Assembly: GCA_002408385.1 (NCBI GenBank)
Contig: DHSB01000105.1
Coordinates: 12,952 to 36,115, forward strand
Direction of reading: 5' to 3'
Length of the DNA stretch: 23,164 nt
Origin: Myxococcales bacterium UBA5297
GTDB taxonomy: Bacteria > Myxococcota > Myxococcia > Myxococcales > UBA5297
The position numbers and the translations under genes were made by a program. The notes under the pieces were generated by a model. That model did not search any database and was not told the DNA's origin. It saw nothing but the letters and a program-made list of their open reading frames with translations. Positions 1 through 8,264 of this stretch are shown here, one piece after another; the first letter of the stretch is position 1, and the number at the start of each line of letters is the position of its first letter.

Positions 1-303
1 TCCGAGAAGCGATTGGCACACTGTCAATCACGGTCCGGAGGGTTCCGGGGGCGTGGGCGTCGTTGCGGTGTGGCGGCCTCTGCAGCGGCTCGGCGAGTCC
101 ACTTTCGGCGGCCAGCCAGAGCCACTTCCCCATCCGCCCTTTGGCCCCCGGGAAGCCGCCTTCGGTAGCAATCAGGCGGACTTGCGGGGACGGAGAGCGG
201 CGTTGCCGGGCTGCAATGGGATCGGTCGTCGCCGCCGAAAGCGGACTAGCTCAAGGCCGCCGCAATGGGGCGGCGCGAGGACGACCGAGCGGTCGAGGTC
301 GCA
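1..303. other. Non-coding left edge, no gene supported
   Basis: No convincing gene is seen here. The open frames on both strands are rich in Arg, Pro, Ala and Gly, lack recognisable motifs, and look like high-GC frame shadows. The leftward peptidase operon ends just to the right of this stretch. Confidence 0.5.
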
Positions 304-339
304 AGGGAAGGGCGGCCACGCCCGGGGCGCCCCTTCCCT
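304..339 (-). terminator. Hairpin after the peptidase stop, probable terminator
   Basis: The arms AAGGGAAGGGCG (303-314) and CGCCCCTTCCCT (328-339) pair along almost their whole length with one bulged base. The hairpin begins directly after the minus-strand TAG stop (340-342). Read on the minus strand it is followed by TTGCGACC, so the U-tract is poor, as is common in very GC-rich genomes. It is nearly symmetric and could stop transcription from either side. Confidence 0.5.
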
Positions 340-1326
340 CTAATGGGTCGTTCGCGGTGGCTCCTCGTCGTCCTCCGACGGCGGCTCGACGGCGGTGGAG
401 GGCGCCTCGGCCGCCGCGCGCTCGGCCTCGGCCATCGCGATGCGCAGGGCCGCTTCCTTGGCCTGCTCCTCGAGCTCCATCGCTTCGAGCCGCAGCCGCC
501 GGCGCCTCCGGATGCGCAGGTAGGCGAGGATGAAGAGCGCGGTGATGAGCACCCACAGCGTCGCGTTGCTGGTGACGATCGGGACCCAACTGAAGCGAGA
601 GGAGAGGGTCTCTCTCCACGCCCGTTCCTCTTCTTCGAGCCCGACGCCGTAGACCGAGCGGAAGGCCGCGGCGAAAGGGGCGCCTTCGGCGACATGATCG
701 ATGAGGCGCCGGAAGGTCTCCTCGCCGCCCTTTTCGTAGACGTGCGAAACGAACGAGTAGCTCTGGGCGTAGGCGACCTCGACCTGCGAGAGCCCGTCGG
801 GCCAGCGGCGCTCGAGCGCCGAGAGCGGGATCGCCGACTCGCCGAGCGAGGCCCGGTACATCGCCGTGTAGCGCGACAGCGACCACTCTCCGGCGACGAG
901 GATGGCAAACCCCTCCTGGAACCAGCGCGGCCAGGCGCCGGGCGCGGCGCGGCCGAGGGCGAGGTGGGCCATCTCGTGGAGCAGGAGCTGTCGTCCGGTG
1001 TCCGCGCGCAGGGCGCGGGCGTCGAAGAGCAGGGTGTTCTGCGCGGGGAAGGCCATCCCGGCGGCCCAACGCGGCGGCTCGACACCGGCTGGCGCGATTG
1101 CCGCCACCTCGTCGGGACCGTCGCCGAGGAGCACGAGGGTGTGCCCGCCCCAGTCGCGCCCGAGCCGGCGGGCGAGGTCGTCGCGCTCGGCCTCGATGGT
1201 CCGCGAGAGCAGCGCCGCGGTCCCTTCTGCGCGCGGCGTGAACACCAGCTCGAAGCGCTGCAGCTCCAGTCGCCCGGTCTCGGGCGCGGCGAGCGCTACG
1301 AGAGCGAGGAGCAGGGCGGGGCTCAC
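340..1326 (-). CDS. Membrane-anchored MA-like gluzincin metallopeptidase
   Basis: This 328-residue protein has an N-terminal hydrophobic signal-like stretch (residues 1-14). A zinc-peptidase signature HEMAH sits at residues 117-121, followed by WFQEGFA with Glu138 as the likely third zinc ligand. That is the HExxH plus downstream Glu arrangement of the peptidase MA-like family. A single membrane segment (about 250-270) is followed by a run of Arg and a charged, coiled-coil-prone cytoplasmic tail ending in an acidic Pro-rich stretch. The catalytic domain should therefore face the periplasm. The start is GTG and overlaps the stop of the upstream yggU-like gene by four bases (GTGA), implying translational coupling. 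The substrate is unknown. Confidence 0.8.
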   Translation of the reverse strand: MSPALLLALVALAAPETGRLELQRFELVFTPRAEGTAALLSRTIEAERDDLARRLGRDWGGHTLVLLGDGPDEVAAIAPAGVEPPRWAAGMAFPAQNTLLFDARALRADTGRQLLLHEMAHLALGRAAPGAWPRWFQEGFAILVAGEWSLSRYTAMYRASLGESAIPLSALERRWPDGLSQVEVAYAQSYSFVSHVYEKGGEETFRRLIDHVAEGAPFAAAFRSVYGVGLEEEERAWRETLSSRFSWVPIVTSNATLWVLITALFILAYLRIRRRRRLRLEAMELEEQAKEAALRIAMAEAERAAAEAPSTAVEPPSEDDEEPPRTTH

Positions 1327-1625
1327 GCCAGGGCCTTGCGGATGGCCTCGGTGGCCTGGTCGAGCCCGACGCCTTCGACGCGCACGAGCTTGCGGCGCCC
1401 GGACTGCCCGGCGGCCAGCGCGACCTGACGGCGCGGGACGCCGAGCACGCGGGCGAGCAGCTCGACGAGCGCGTCGTTGGCCTCGCCCTCGACCGGCGGC
1501 GCAGCGAGCTGGACCTTCAGCCGCCCGTCGTGCTCGCCCACCAGCCGTGAGCGCGACGCCCGCGGCTGGGCATGGATGGCGATCTCGACCCCGGTGGCGG
1601 TCGCTGTCAGGTAGGCCAGGCTCAT
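1323..1625 (-). CDS. DUF167 / YggU family protein
   Basis: A 100-residue protein matching the small YggU/DUF167 family in length and motifs. It carries the family's QPRASRSR stretch, the GRLKVQLAAPPVEGEAN core and the SGRRKLVRV end. The biochemical role of the family is not established. It often lies near yggS, yggT and divIVA, which agrees with the divIVA-like gene 52 bp upstream. It starts at ATG (1623-1625), and its TGA stop overlaps the GTG start of the peptidase gene. Confidence 0.9.
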   Translation of the reverse strand: MSLAYLTATATGVEIAIHAQPRASRSRLVGEHDGRLKVQLAAPPVEGEANDALVELLARVLGVPRRQVALAAGQSGRRKLVRVEGVGLDQATEAIRKALA

Positions 1626-1677
1626 GCCGGTCTCATAAGCGGCGGCGGGGACGGACGCAAGCTGAGCCGCAGGGCGC

Positions 1678-2187
1678 TTACTCGGCGGCCTTCTTCGCGG
1701 CGAGGAAGGCGACGTTCTCCTCGACGCGCACGCGCGGCTCGCCCGAGCCGAAGACCTCCAGGAGCTTGAGGTGGCCCTCGATGATGCCCTTGAGCTGGGC
1801 CTCGAACTGAACCCGCTGGCGCTTGAGCTCGTTGATGTCGTCGATGATCGCGACGAGCTTGTTGTTCGCGTCGGCGACGATCTTCTCGGCCTGCAGCTCG
1901 GCGTCCGAGAGGATGAGCTCGGCCTCCTTCTTGGCGGCCGTCTTCATGTCTTCGGAGATCTTCTGCGCGGTGACCATCGTCTCCTGCAGGGTCTTCTCGC
2001 GCTCGCGGTACTCGTCGATCTTCTGCTGCTTGCGCCGCAGATCCTCCTTGAGCGCGATGTTCTCCTTGACGACCTCCTCGAACTCGCTCGCCACCAGGTC
2101 GAGGAAGGCCTCGACCTCGCGTTGATCGTGGCCCCGCAGGGCGGACTTGAACTGCTTCTGGCGGATGTCGAGTGCGGTGATCTTCAT
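1678..2187 (-). CDS. DivIVA-domain coiled-coil protein
   Basis: A 169-residue protein opening with MKITALDIRQKQFKSALRG, the typical DivIVA N-terminus: 'I-T-DI-x-x-x-F', a basic/Gly turn, then EVEAFLDLVASEFE. A long coiled coil covers about residues 30-145. DivIVA proteins bind curved or polar membrane and organise cell-division or polarity factors; in delta-proteobacteria and relatives the role is poorly defined. The ATG at 2185-2187 was chosen because the domain starts exactly there. The frame stays open far upstream, but that extension is Arg/Gly-rich shadow sequence antisense to the SUKH gene. It is the first gene of the leftward operon with the YggU-like and peptidase genes. No good Shine-Dalgarno is visible, and a -10-like box lies only 10 bp upstream. 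Confidence 0.88.
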   Translation of the reverse strand: MKITALDIRQKQFKSALRGHDQREVEAFLDLVASEFEEVVKENIALKEDLRRKQQKIDEYREREKTLQETMVTAQKISEDMKTAAKKEAELILSDAELQAEKIVADANNKLVAIIDDINELKRQRVQFEAQLKGIIEGHLKLLEVFGSGEPRVRVEENVAFLAAKKAAE

Positions 2188-2197
2188 GACGGCAGAC

Positions 2198-2203
2198 AGT
2201 ATA
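2198..2203 (-). promoter_or_regulatory. Possible -10 box for the divIVA operon (near-leaderless)
   Basis: On the minus strand the sequence reads TATACT, one mismatch from TATAAT, ending 10 bp before the divIVA ATG. It would place the transcript start within a few bases of the start codon, consistent with the missing Shine-Dalgarno. No clear -35 box is seen at 16-18 bp; a TTCGGC-like stretch is the best and is poor. Confidence 0.3.
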
Positions 2204-2298
2204 GTCCCCGCCCAGGCGCGGGCCGAAAAAGCCGGCCGAGGGCGGCCCGCGGACGGCTCTCGGGCGACCGGGAGGCCGGCGAGAAAGCCAAGAACGCG

Positions 2299-3405
2299 AT
2301 GAGCGAGACCCTCTTCACCCTTTCCCGCGAGCTCGGGCTGGTGCTGCCGGGCGAGCTCGCCGAGCTCTACCGGGCGCTGCCCGAGGGGGCCGATCTCGGG
2401 ACCGTGCGCCTGCTGTCGCCCGCGCAGGTGGCCGCGGGGCGGGCGCGTGCCGACCTTTCGCCGGCGCTGCTGCCGATAGCCGAGGAGGGCTCGCTCGACC
2501 TCTTCGCGCTCTACCTTCCGCCGGGGCCCGCGGGCACGGCCTCGGTCGTGTGCGCGGTCAACGCCGAGACCGGAGCCTACGCGCCGCTCGCCTCGTCGGT
2601 GCGCGGCTTTGCCGCGTGGCTGCTGTTGCTGCGACAGGCCCAGGCCCGGTTGGCGATGGCCGGCTCGCTGGCTGCCGATACCCGGGAGGCCGCCGAGGCG
2701 CTCGCCGCAGCCTTCGAGCTTCAGCCCGTGCTGCAACAGCCGGTCGAGCCCGACAGCGGGGCCATCGCCGCCGCGCTGAAAGCCTACGACGCCGCGTCGC
2801 CTTGGGCCTGCTCGCTGCTCGCCCGCGAGGTCGCCGAGCCGGCCCGAGGGCTCGAGCGCCTCGCCCCGGCGCTCGCGGTCGCGCCTTTCGCCTCGGGGTT
2901 GCTCGAGCAGGCGGCCGAGCTGCTCATCGCGCGGGGCGAGACGGGCCGCGCGGCCCGCGGCCTGGCAACGGCCATCGGGCGACTTGAGCCCAACCTGCAG
3001 GCCGCCCCCTACCGGCTCGAGGAGCCGAGCGAGGAGACCTGGGAACTGTTCGAGCCGTTCAAGCCGCTGGCGGGCTTCTGCTGGCTGCGCGAGCACCCCG
3101 AGCAGACCCCGCCTGACTTCCGCCCGTCGGCCGCGAGCGCCTTTCTCGAGCGGCTGCTCGCCGCCCGGCCGGGGTGCGAGCTGAGCGTCGATCCCGAAGA
3201 GGCCGTTGACTTCGCCCGTCGCCGCGGGCTCGGCGGCGACCTGCCGGGCGGCCGTTGGGTGCTGCACCTGGCCTTCGGCGCCTCACGGCACGATCCGCAG
3301 GCCCGCCGGCTGCTCGCCGCCGAGTTGGAGAAGGCCTGGCGGCTGGCCGGCAGCGCCGGGTACGCCGACGGTTTCGCGCAGATCGCGGGCAGCCCCGGGG
3401 CTTGA
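2299..3405 (+). CDS. SUKH (SMI1/KNR4)-like domain protein with helical C-terminus
   Basis: This 368-residue protein has an N-terminal region (about 1-115) that reads like a SUKH domain. It has a helix ending in LPGELAELYRALPEG, then VRLLSPAQV, then LPIAEEGSLDLFALYL, and finally a region ending in SSVRGFAAWLLLL. SUKH domains are known as immunity proteins against bacterial toxins and as eukaryotic signalling scaffolds. The remaining two thirds are Ala/Leu/Glu-rich helical sequence resembling degenerate TPR-like repeats, with no catalytic motif visible. There is no signal peptide, so it is probably cytoplasmic. The ATG at 2299 was chosen as the first Met in character; the frame is open upstream but overlaps divIVA. 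No toxin-like gene lies next to it, so immunity is only a possibility. Confidence 0.7.
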   Translation: MSETLFTLSRELGLVLPGELAELYRALPEGADLGTVRLLSPAQVAAGRARADLSPALLPIAEEGSLDLFALYLPPGPAGTASVVCAVNAETGAYAPLASSVRGFAAWLLLLRQAQARLAMAGSLAADTREAAEALAAAFELQPVLQQPVEPDSGAIAAALKAYDAASPWACSLLAREVAEPARGLERLAPALAVAPFASGLLEQAAELLIARGETGRAARGLATAIGRLEPNLQAAPYRLEEPSEETWELFEPFKPLAGFCWLREHPEQTPPDFRPSAASAFLERLLAARPGCELSVDPEEAVDFARRRGLGGDLPGGRWVLHLAFGASRHDPQARRLLAAELEKAWRLAGSAGYADGFAQIAGSPGA

Positions 3406-3435
3406 GTCGGAAGGGGCTCGATTGCACCTGTCGCG

Positions 3436-3441
3436 TTGACA
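3436..3441 (+). promoter_or_regulatory. Consensus -35-like box upstream of the kinase gene
   Basis: A perfect TTGACA sits between the SUKH gene and the kinase. No convincing -10 box lies 16-19 bp downstream (GAAAGT or AAAGTC). The nearby inverted repeat ACGGGC (3468-3473) / GCCCGT (3487-3492) could be an operator or transcript hairpin. Confidence 0.25.
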
Positions 3442-3583
3442 CAGCGCGGCGGAGCGTCGAAAGTCTAACGGGCGCTCGGCCTCAGAGCCCGTCGCGAAAC
3501 GCCAAGAAACGCGAATGCCGCAGAGGCCCGACAGAGCGGTCTTTCGCGGAGCGCCTCACGACAAGGCAGGGCACAGAGCCACC

Positions 3584-5305
3584 ATGGGCATTCCATTTGG
3601 CCGCTACGAGCTGCTCAAACGCATCGCCGCGGGAGGCATGGGCGAGGTGTTCCTCGCTCGGCAGGCGGGGATCGAGGGCTTCGAGAAGCTCCTCGTCGTC
3701 AAGGTGCTCTTGCCGCACCTTGCCGAAGACGAGGAGTTCACCACGATGTTCCTGGACGAGGCGCGCATCGCCGCGCGGCTCAACCACCCGAACATCGGAC
3801 AGATCTACGACCTCGGCGAGGTGGACGGGGCCTACTTCATCGCCATGGAGTACATCCACGGCGACGACGTGGTGCGCCTGTGGAAGACGGCGCGTTTGCG
3901 AGAGAAGTTCGTGCCGCTGCCGCTCGCGGTGCGCATCGCCGCCGACGCGGGCGCCGGGCTCGACTACGCCCACAAGGCGGTCGACGCCAACAACCACCCG
4001 CTCAACCTGGTGCACCGCGACGTCTCGCCGCAGAACATCCTGGTCACCTTCGACGGCGCGGTGAAGCTCATCGACTTCGGCGTCGCCAAGGCGGCCGGCC
4101 GCATGTCGCGCACCGCGACCGGCACGCTCAAGGGCAAGTACTCGTACATGAGCCCCGAGCAGGCCAACGGCCAGGAGATAGACCGGCGCTCGGACATCTT
4201 CGCCCTCGGCGTGGTGCTCTACGAGATGGCGACCTCGGTGCGGCTGTTCAAGCGCGACACCGAGATCTCGACGCTTCGGGCGGTCACCGACTGCGAGGTG
4301 ATGACCCCCTCGCAAATCAACCCGCAGGTCGACCCGCTCCTCGAGTCGGTCATCATGAAGGCGCTCGAGCCCGACCGCGACAAGCGCTATTCGGACGCGC
4401 AGGCCTTTCGCCTCGCGCTCGAGGAGTGGGCGGTCGAGACGCGCCAGCCCGGCTCCTCGGCGCACCTCGCGGCCTACATGCAGGACCTCTACTCGGAGCG
4501 GCTGAGCGCCGAGCGGGCCGAGGGCAAGCCCTTCAGCGACTTCGAGGGCACCCCGTCGGCCATCTTCCGTCGCTCGCCCCTCACTTCCGGCGGCACGGTC
4601 CGCGCCCGCCCCGGGGAGCGCGCGCCGGAGGCCGGCCCGGCGCCGGCCTACACCCAGGATTCGGCGAGCGGCGTCGCGCCATCACCGGCGGGCAAGAAGT
4701 CGCCCGTCGTCCCGATCCTCGCGGGCCTCGCCGTGCTCGGGCTGGGCGCCGGGCTCGCTGTCGCGCTGTGGCCCAAGCCGCCCGCCGAGACGGCGATTAC
4801 GCAGGTCCGCCAGGCAGTCGCTTCGCTCTCGCTGCGCACCACGCCGACCGGGGCGAGCGTGCTCGTCAACGGCAAGCCCGTGGGCACGACGCCGCTCGAG
4901 GGCTATCCGCTGCCCGCCGGCGAGCAGGTGAAGGTCGAGGCGATTCTCGAGGGGTTCGAGCCCAGGAGCCGGGTCATCCCGGCCGCCGGCGCGCAGAGCC
5001 TCGAGTGGGCGCTCGAGAAGATCGACGCCGGCGAGCCGCCGGCGGCCCTCGCCGAGATCGAGCTGACCTTCAGGTCGCAGCCGCCGGGCGCCACGGTGCT
5101 CATCGAGGGCGAGGCGGTGGGCAAAACCCCGCTGACGGTCAAGCGGCCGCAGTCGGACGCCAAGGCGAGGGTCGAGCTGCGGCTGACCGGCTACCGCCCG
5201 GTGACGCGCGAGGTCGCGCAGAGCGCGGACGAGACCGTCGAGGTGCCGCTCAAGAAGACGCCCGGCCGCAAGGGCGATGGGCTCGACATCAAGATCGGGC
5301 GCTGA
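3584..5305 (+). CDS. Membrane Ser/Thr protein kinase with two C-terminal PEGA domains
   Basis: A 573-residue Hanks-type kinase. Visible elements are the Gly-rich loop AAGGMGEV (15-22), catalytic Lys40, alpha-C Glu59, HRDVSPQN (144-151) with Asp146, DFG (164-166), an activation loop rich in Ser/Thr and MSPEQ (189-193). All key residues are present, so it should be active. The HRDVSPQN form is typical of myxobacterial kinases. After a Pro-rich linker, one membrane segment (about 374-395) leads to two periplasmic PEGA domains (about 415-480 and 492-560), each with the 'PxGAxVxxxGxxxGxTPL' pattern. The ATG at 3584 was chosen because the kinase domain begins right after it; an in-frame ATG at 3515 would add 23 atypical residues. 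The TonB receptor gene follows 52 bp downstream and also carries PEGA domains, suggesting a functional pair. Confidence 0.93.
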   Translation: MGIPFGRYELLKRIAAGGMGEVFLARQAGIEGFEKLLVVKVLLPHLAEDEEFTTMFLDEARIAARLNHPNIGQIYDLGEVDGAYFIAMEYIHGDDVVRLWKTARLREKFVPLPLAVRIAADAGAGLDYAHKAVDANNHPLNLVHRDVSPQNILVTFDGAVKLIDFGVAKAAGRMSRTATGTLKGKYSYMSPEQANGQEIDRRSDIFALGVVLYEMATSVRLFKRDTEISTLRAVTDCEVMTPSQINPQVDPLLESVIMKALEPDRDKRYSDAQAFRLALEEWAVETRQPGSSAHLAAYMQDLYSERLSAERAEGKPFSDFEGTPSAIFRRSPLTSGGTVRARPGERAPEAGPAPAYTQDSASGVAPSPAGKKSPVVPILAGLAVLGLGAGLAVALWPKPPAETAITQVRQAVASLSLRTTPTGASVLVNGKPVGTTPLEGYPLPAGEQVKVEAILEGFEPRSRVIPAAGAQSLEWALEKIDAGEPPAALAEIELTFRSQPPGATVLIEGEAVGKTPLTVKRPQSDAKARVELRLTGYRPVTREVAQSADETVEVPLKKTPGRKGDGLDIKIGR

Positions 5306-5357
5306 AAACCGCGGCGCCGCCCTCCCCGCGGCACCGCCATCGACACCGAGAATCCGG

Positions 5358-8264
5358 ATGCCTGGCAAGACCTGGTTGACCCGCTGCCTGGTGCTCGCGC
5401 TCGTCCTCCTGACCAGCCTCGCGCCTCTCCCCGCCTCTGCCGACAACACCGCCGACGAGGCCGACCTGCTCTTCGAGCGCGGCGTCGATTCCTACCGGGC
5501 GCGGCGCTTCGAGGACGCGCTGGTCGCGTTCTTCGGCTCGAACCGGCTGGTCAAGAACCGCAACGTCATCCTCAACATCGCCCGTTGCTACGAGCAGCTT
5601 CGCCGCTACGAAGAGGCCTACCGCTACTACAACGACGTCCTCGCCGAGGAGCCGACCGCGGAGGACCGGCAGTTCGTCGAGCAGAGCCTCAAGCGGCTCG
5701 CCCCGCGCGTGGCGCTGGTGCGCGTGGTCTCCGAGCCTCCCGGCGCCGAGGTCTTCGTCGAGCGCAAGGACCTCGGCTCGCGCGGCGTCGCGCCCAAGAC
5801 CCTCGCGCTCAAGCCGGGCAAGACCGACATCTTCCTCTCGCTCAAGGGCCACCGCGACGCCGAGCACCAGGTGATCCTGGCGACCGGGCGCACCGTGGAG
5901 ATCGAGGTGCCGCTCGAGTTCATCTACGGCCAGGTCGAGCTGGCGGGCTCGCCCGAGGGGGCCGAGGTGCGCGTAGACCGCGCCGACGGCGAGCCGGAGG
6001 GACGTGTCCCGGGGACGCTCCAGCTCAAGCCGGGCCGCCGCATCCTCCACGTCTCGGCGTCTGGCTATGTCCCGACGCAGGTGCCGGTCGAGGTCGAGGG
6101 AGAGAAGAGCGCGCAGGTGAAGGTCGCCCTGCCGGAGCTGCCGCCGCCGACCGGGACGCTGGTGGTCACCGCCAACCACGAGGGTGCGCTCGTCGCGGTC
6201 GACGGCAAGGAGTCGGGCTTCACCCCCGCGGTCATCCCGATGGCGATTGGCAAGCACCGCGTCGTGGTGACCATGACCGACATGCGGCCGTTCGAGCAGG
6301 AGGTGACGGTCGAGGAGGGCGCCCGCGCCTGGGTCAAGGCCGACCTGCGCTTCGGCGGGGCGAAGACGACCGCGGCCTCGAAGACCGAGACGAGCATCGA
6401 GGATGCGCCCGCGTCGATCACCGTGATCACCCGGGAGGAGATCCTCGCCTTCGGCTACACCTCGCTGCCCGAGGTGCTGCGCGGGGTGCGCGGCATGTTC
6501 CTGTCGAACGACCGGCAGTACGAGACCGTCGGGATCCGCGGCTTCTCGCCCCTGGGCGATTTGAACAGCCGGATCCTGGTGCTCTTCGACGGTCACCCGA
6601 TGAACGACCTCTACGCGGGCCAGGCCTATGTCGGCCGCGAGAACAACATCGACCTGAACGAGGTCGAGCGCATCGAAGTGGTGCGCGGCCCGGTCTCCTC
6701 GCTGTTCGGTTCGGCGGCCTTCTTCGGGGTCATCAACATCGTGCCGCGCCACCACCTCGGCGAGAAGAGCGTCGAGGGCTCGGCGGCGGCCGGCTCGCTG
6801 GGGCTGACGCGCCTGCGGGCGACCGCCGGGACCGATGGCGAGGCCCTCGACTCGCTCGTCTCGCTCGGCGTGCTCGACGCCAGCGGCGACAGCACCTTCA
6901 TCATTCCGGCGCTCGCGGCCGGCGGGTCCGAGACGCTGGTACGAGATCGCGACGGCGAGCTCGCGGTCAACGCCACCGCCCGCGCCCGCTACAAGGATTT
7001 TTTGCTCCTCGGCAGCATCAACAGCCGCACCAAAGAGATTCCGACCGGGGCCTTCGACACGCTGCTCGACAAGCCGGGAACCCGCATCATCGACCAGCGA
7101 GGCTTCGCCGAGGCGCGCTACGAGCGCGCGGGCGACGCGGGCTCGGCCCTCGCCGCGCGCGCCTACTACGACGCGACGCGCTATCGGGGCCGCTACGTCT
7201 ACGAGGACGGCCCGATGGTCGAGCGCGGCTCTGCCGACTGGGTCGGAGGTGAAGCGCGCTATCGGACCCCGAAGCTGCTCGGCCAGCACCTGACGTTTGG
7301 CCTCGAGTACCAGCGCCAGCTCAGCATCCGCCAGAAGGTCTACCTCGACGGCGGCCTCGACGACGACCGCGCCTTCAACGTCGTCTCGGCCTACATCGCC
7401 GACGAGCTGCAGGTCGGCAATTGGCTGCTCGTCAACGCGAGCGCCCGCGCCGACGACTACTTCGGCAGCTTCGGGCTGACCATCAACCCGCGCCTGGCGG
7501 TCATCCTCAAGCCGTTCCGCGGGGGCGTCACCAAGCTGATGGGCGGCCGCTCGTTCCGCGCCCCCTCGGCTTACGAGCGCTTCTACCACGACGGAGTGCT
7601 CGATCCGGAGAGCGGCGGGCTTGCCTACGAGACGCAGATGCCGAGCCAGGACTTGCGCCCCGAGGTGATCCTCACCGGCGAGCTCGAGCACTCGCAGGAG
7701 ATTGGCGACGAGCTCAAGGTGACCGCGGCCGTCTTCGTCAACCGCATCAGCGACCTGATCACCACCAAGGAGGACCCGGCCACCGGGCTGATGCAGTTCG
7801 GAAACGCGGCCGGAAACGTGCGCACCGAGGGCGCCGAGCTCGAGCTGCGCTGGCAACCGGCGCGGCTCTCGATGGTCTCGGCCGCCTACTGGTATCAGCG
7901 CCTGGTGCTCGAGGGCATCGAGGACCCGATGGAGCAGACGCGCCTGCGCTCGAACACGCCCGAGCACGCCTTCTCGGTGCGCGCGATGTTCCCCATCCAC
8001 GCCCCGATGGTGGTCGGCTCGGTCGAGGCCATCTACAACAGCCCGCGCGCCGCGCGCGACGACTCTGGCCAGATGACCGACGCGCTGTTGTTCCTGAACG
8101 CCGGGCTCTCGGGCCAGTTGCCCGGCGGTACCTTCCGCTACTTCGCCGGGGTGCAGAACCTGCTCGACGTCCGGGCGCAACTGCCGGCCAGTCTGGACGT
8201 GCCGCAGCCGACCGTGCCGACCTATGGCCGCACGTTCCTCGTGCAGCTCGCCGCGGCCTACTGA
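5358..8264 (+). CDS. TonB-dependent outer-membrane receptor with TPR and three PEGA domains
   Basis: A 968-residue protein. A clear signal peptide (residues 1-28, ending PASA) is followed by a TPR-like segment (about 32-100), three PEGA domains starting near residues 120, 191 and 266, a TonB plug (about 341-465) and a 22-strand-type barrel to the C-terminal Tyr. The plug shows DAPASITVITREEI, LPEVLRGVRG and IEVVRGPVSSLFGSAAFFG, all family hallmarks. Such receptors import siderophores, vitamin B12 or polysaccharide fragments, or act in signalling; the substrate cannot be read from sequence. The TPR/PEGA extension of about 310 residues is unusual for a standard transporter and would lie in the periplasm. 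I found no clear TonB box. The ATG at 5358 is fixed by the signal peptide. It is probably co-transcribed with the kinase. Confidence 0.92.
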   Translation: MPGKTWLTRCLVLALVLLTSLAPLPASADNTADEADLLFERGVDSYRARRFEDALVAFFGSNRLVKNRNVILNIARCYEQLRRYEEAYRYYNDVLAEEPTAEDRQFVEQSLKRLAPRVALVRVVSEPPGAEVFVERKDLGSRGVAPKTLALKPGKTDIFLSLKGHRDAEHQVILATGRTVEIEVPLEFIYGQVELAGSPEGAEVRVDRADGEPEGRVPGTLQLKPGRRILHVSASGYVPTQVPVEVEGEKSAQVKVALPELPPPTGTLVVTANHEGALVAVDGKESGFTPAVIPMAIGKHRVVVTMTDMRPFEQEVTVEEGARAWVKADLRFGGAKTTAASKTETSIEDAPASITVITREEILAFGYTSLPEVLRGVRGMFLSNDRQYETVGIRGFSPLGDLNSRILVLFDGHPMNDLYAGQAYVGRENNIDLNEVERIEVVRGPVSSLFGSAAFFGVINIVPRHHLGEKSVEGSAAAGSLGLTRLRATAGTDGEALDSLVSLGVLDASGDSTFIIPALAAGGSETLVRDRDGELAVNATARARYKDFLLLGSINSRTKEIPTGAFDTLLDKPGTRIIDQRGFAEARYERAGDAGSALAARAYYDATRYRGRYVYEDGPMVERGSADWVGGEARYRTPKLLGQHLTFGLEYQRQLSIRQKVYLDGGLDDDRAFNVVSAYIADELQVGNWLLVNASARADDYFGSFGLTINPRLAVILKPFRGGVTKLMGGRSFRAPSAYERFYHDGVLDPESGGLAYETQMPSQDLRPEVILTGELEHSQEIGDELKVTAAVFVNRISDLITTKEDPATGLMQFGNAAGNVRTEGAELELRWQPARLSMVSAAYWYQRLVLEGIEDPMEQTRLRSNTPEHAFSVRAMFPIHAPMVVGSVEAIYNSPRAARDDSGQMTDALLFLNAGLSGQLPGGTFRYFAGVQNLLDVRAQLPASLDVPQPTVPTYGRTFLVQLAAAY

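Noticed and set aside
246..1085. Alternative minus-strand frames over the metallopeptidase
   Set aside because: No motif and Arg/Ser/Pro-rich composition; the chosen frame has a signal peptide, HEMAH and a membrane helix.
2188..3267. Long N-terminal extension of the DivIVA protein (529 residues in total)
   Set aside because: The extension is Arg/Gly-rich and antisense to the SUKH-like gene; the DivIVA domain begins exactly at the internal ATG (2185-2187).
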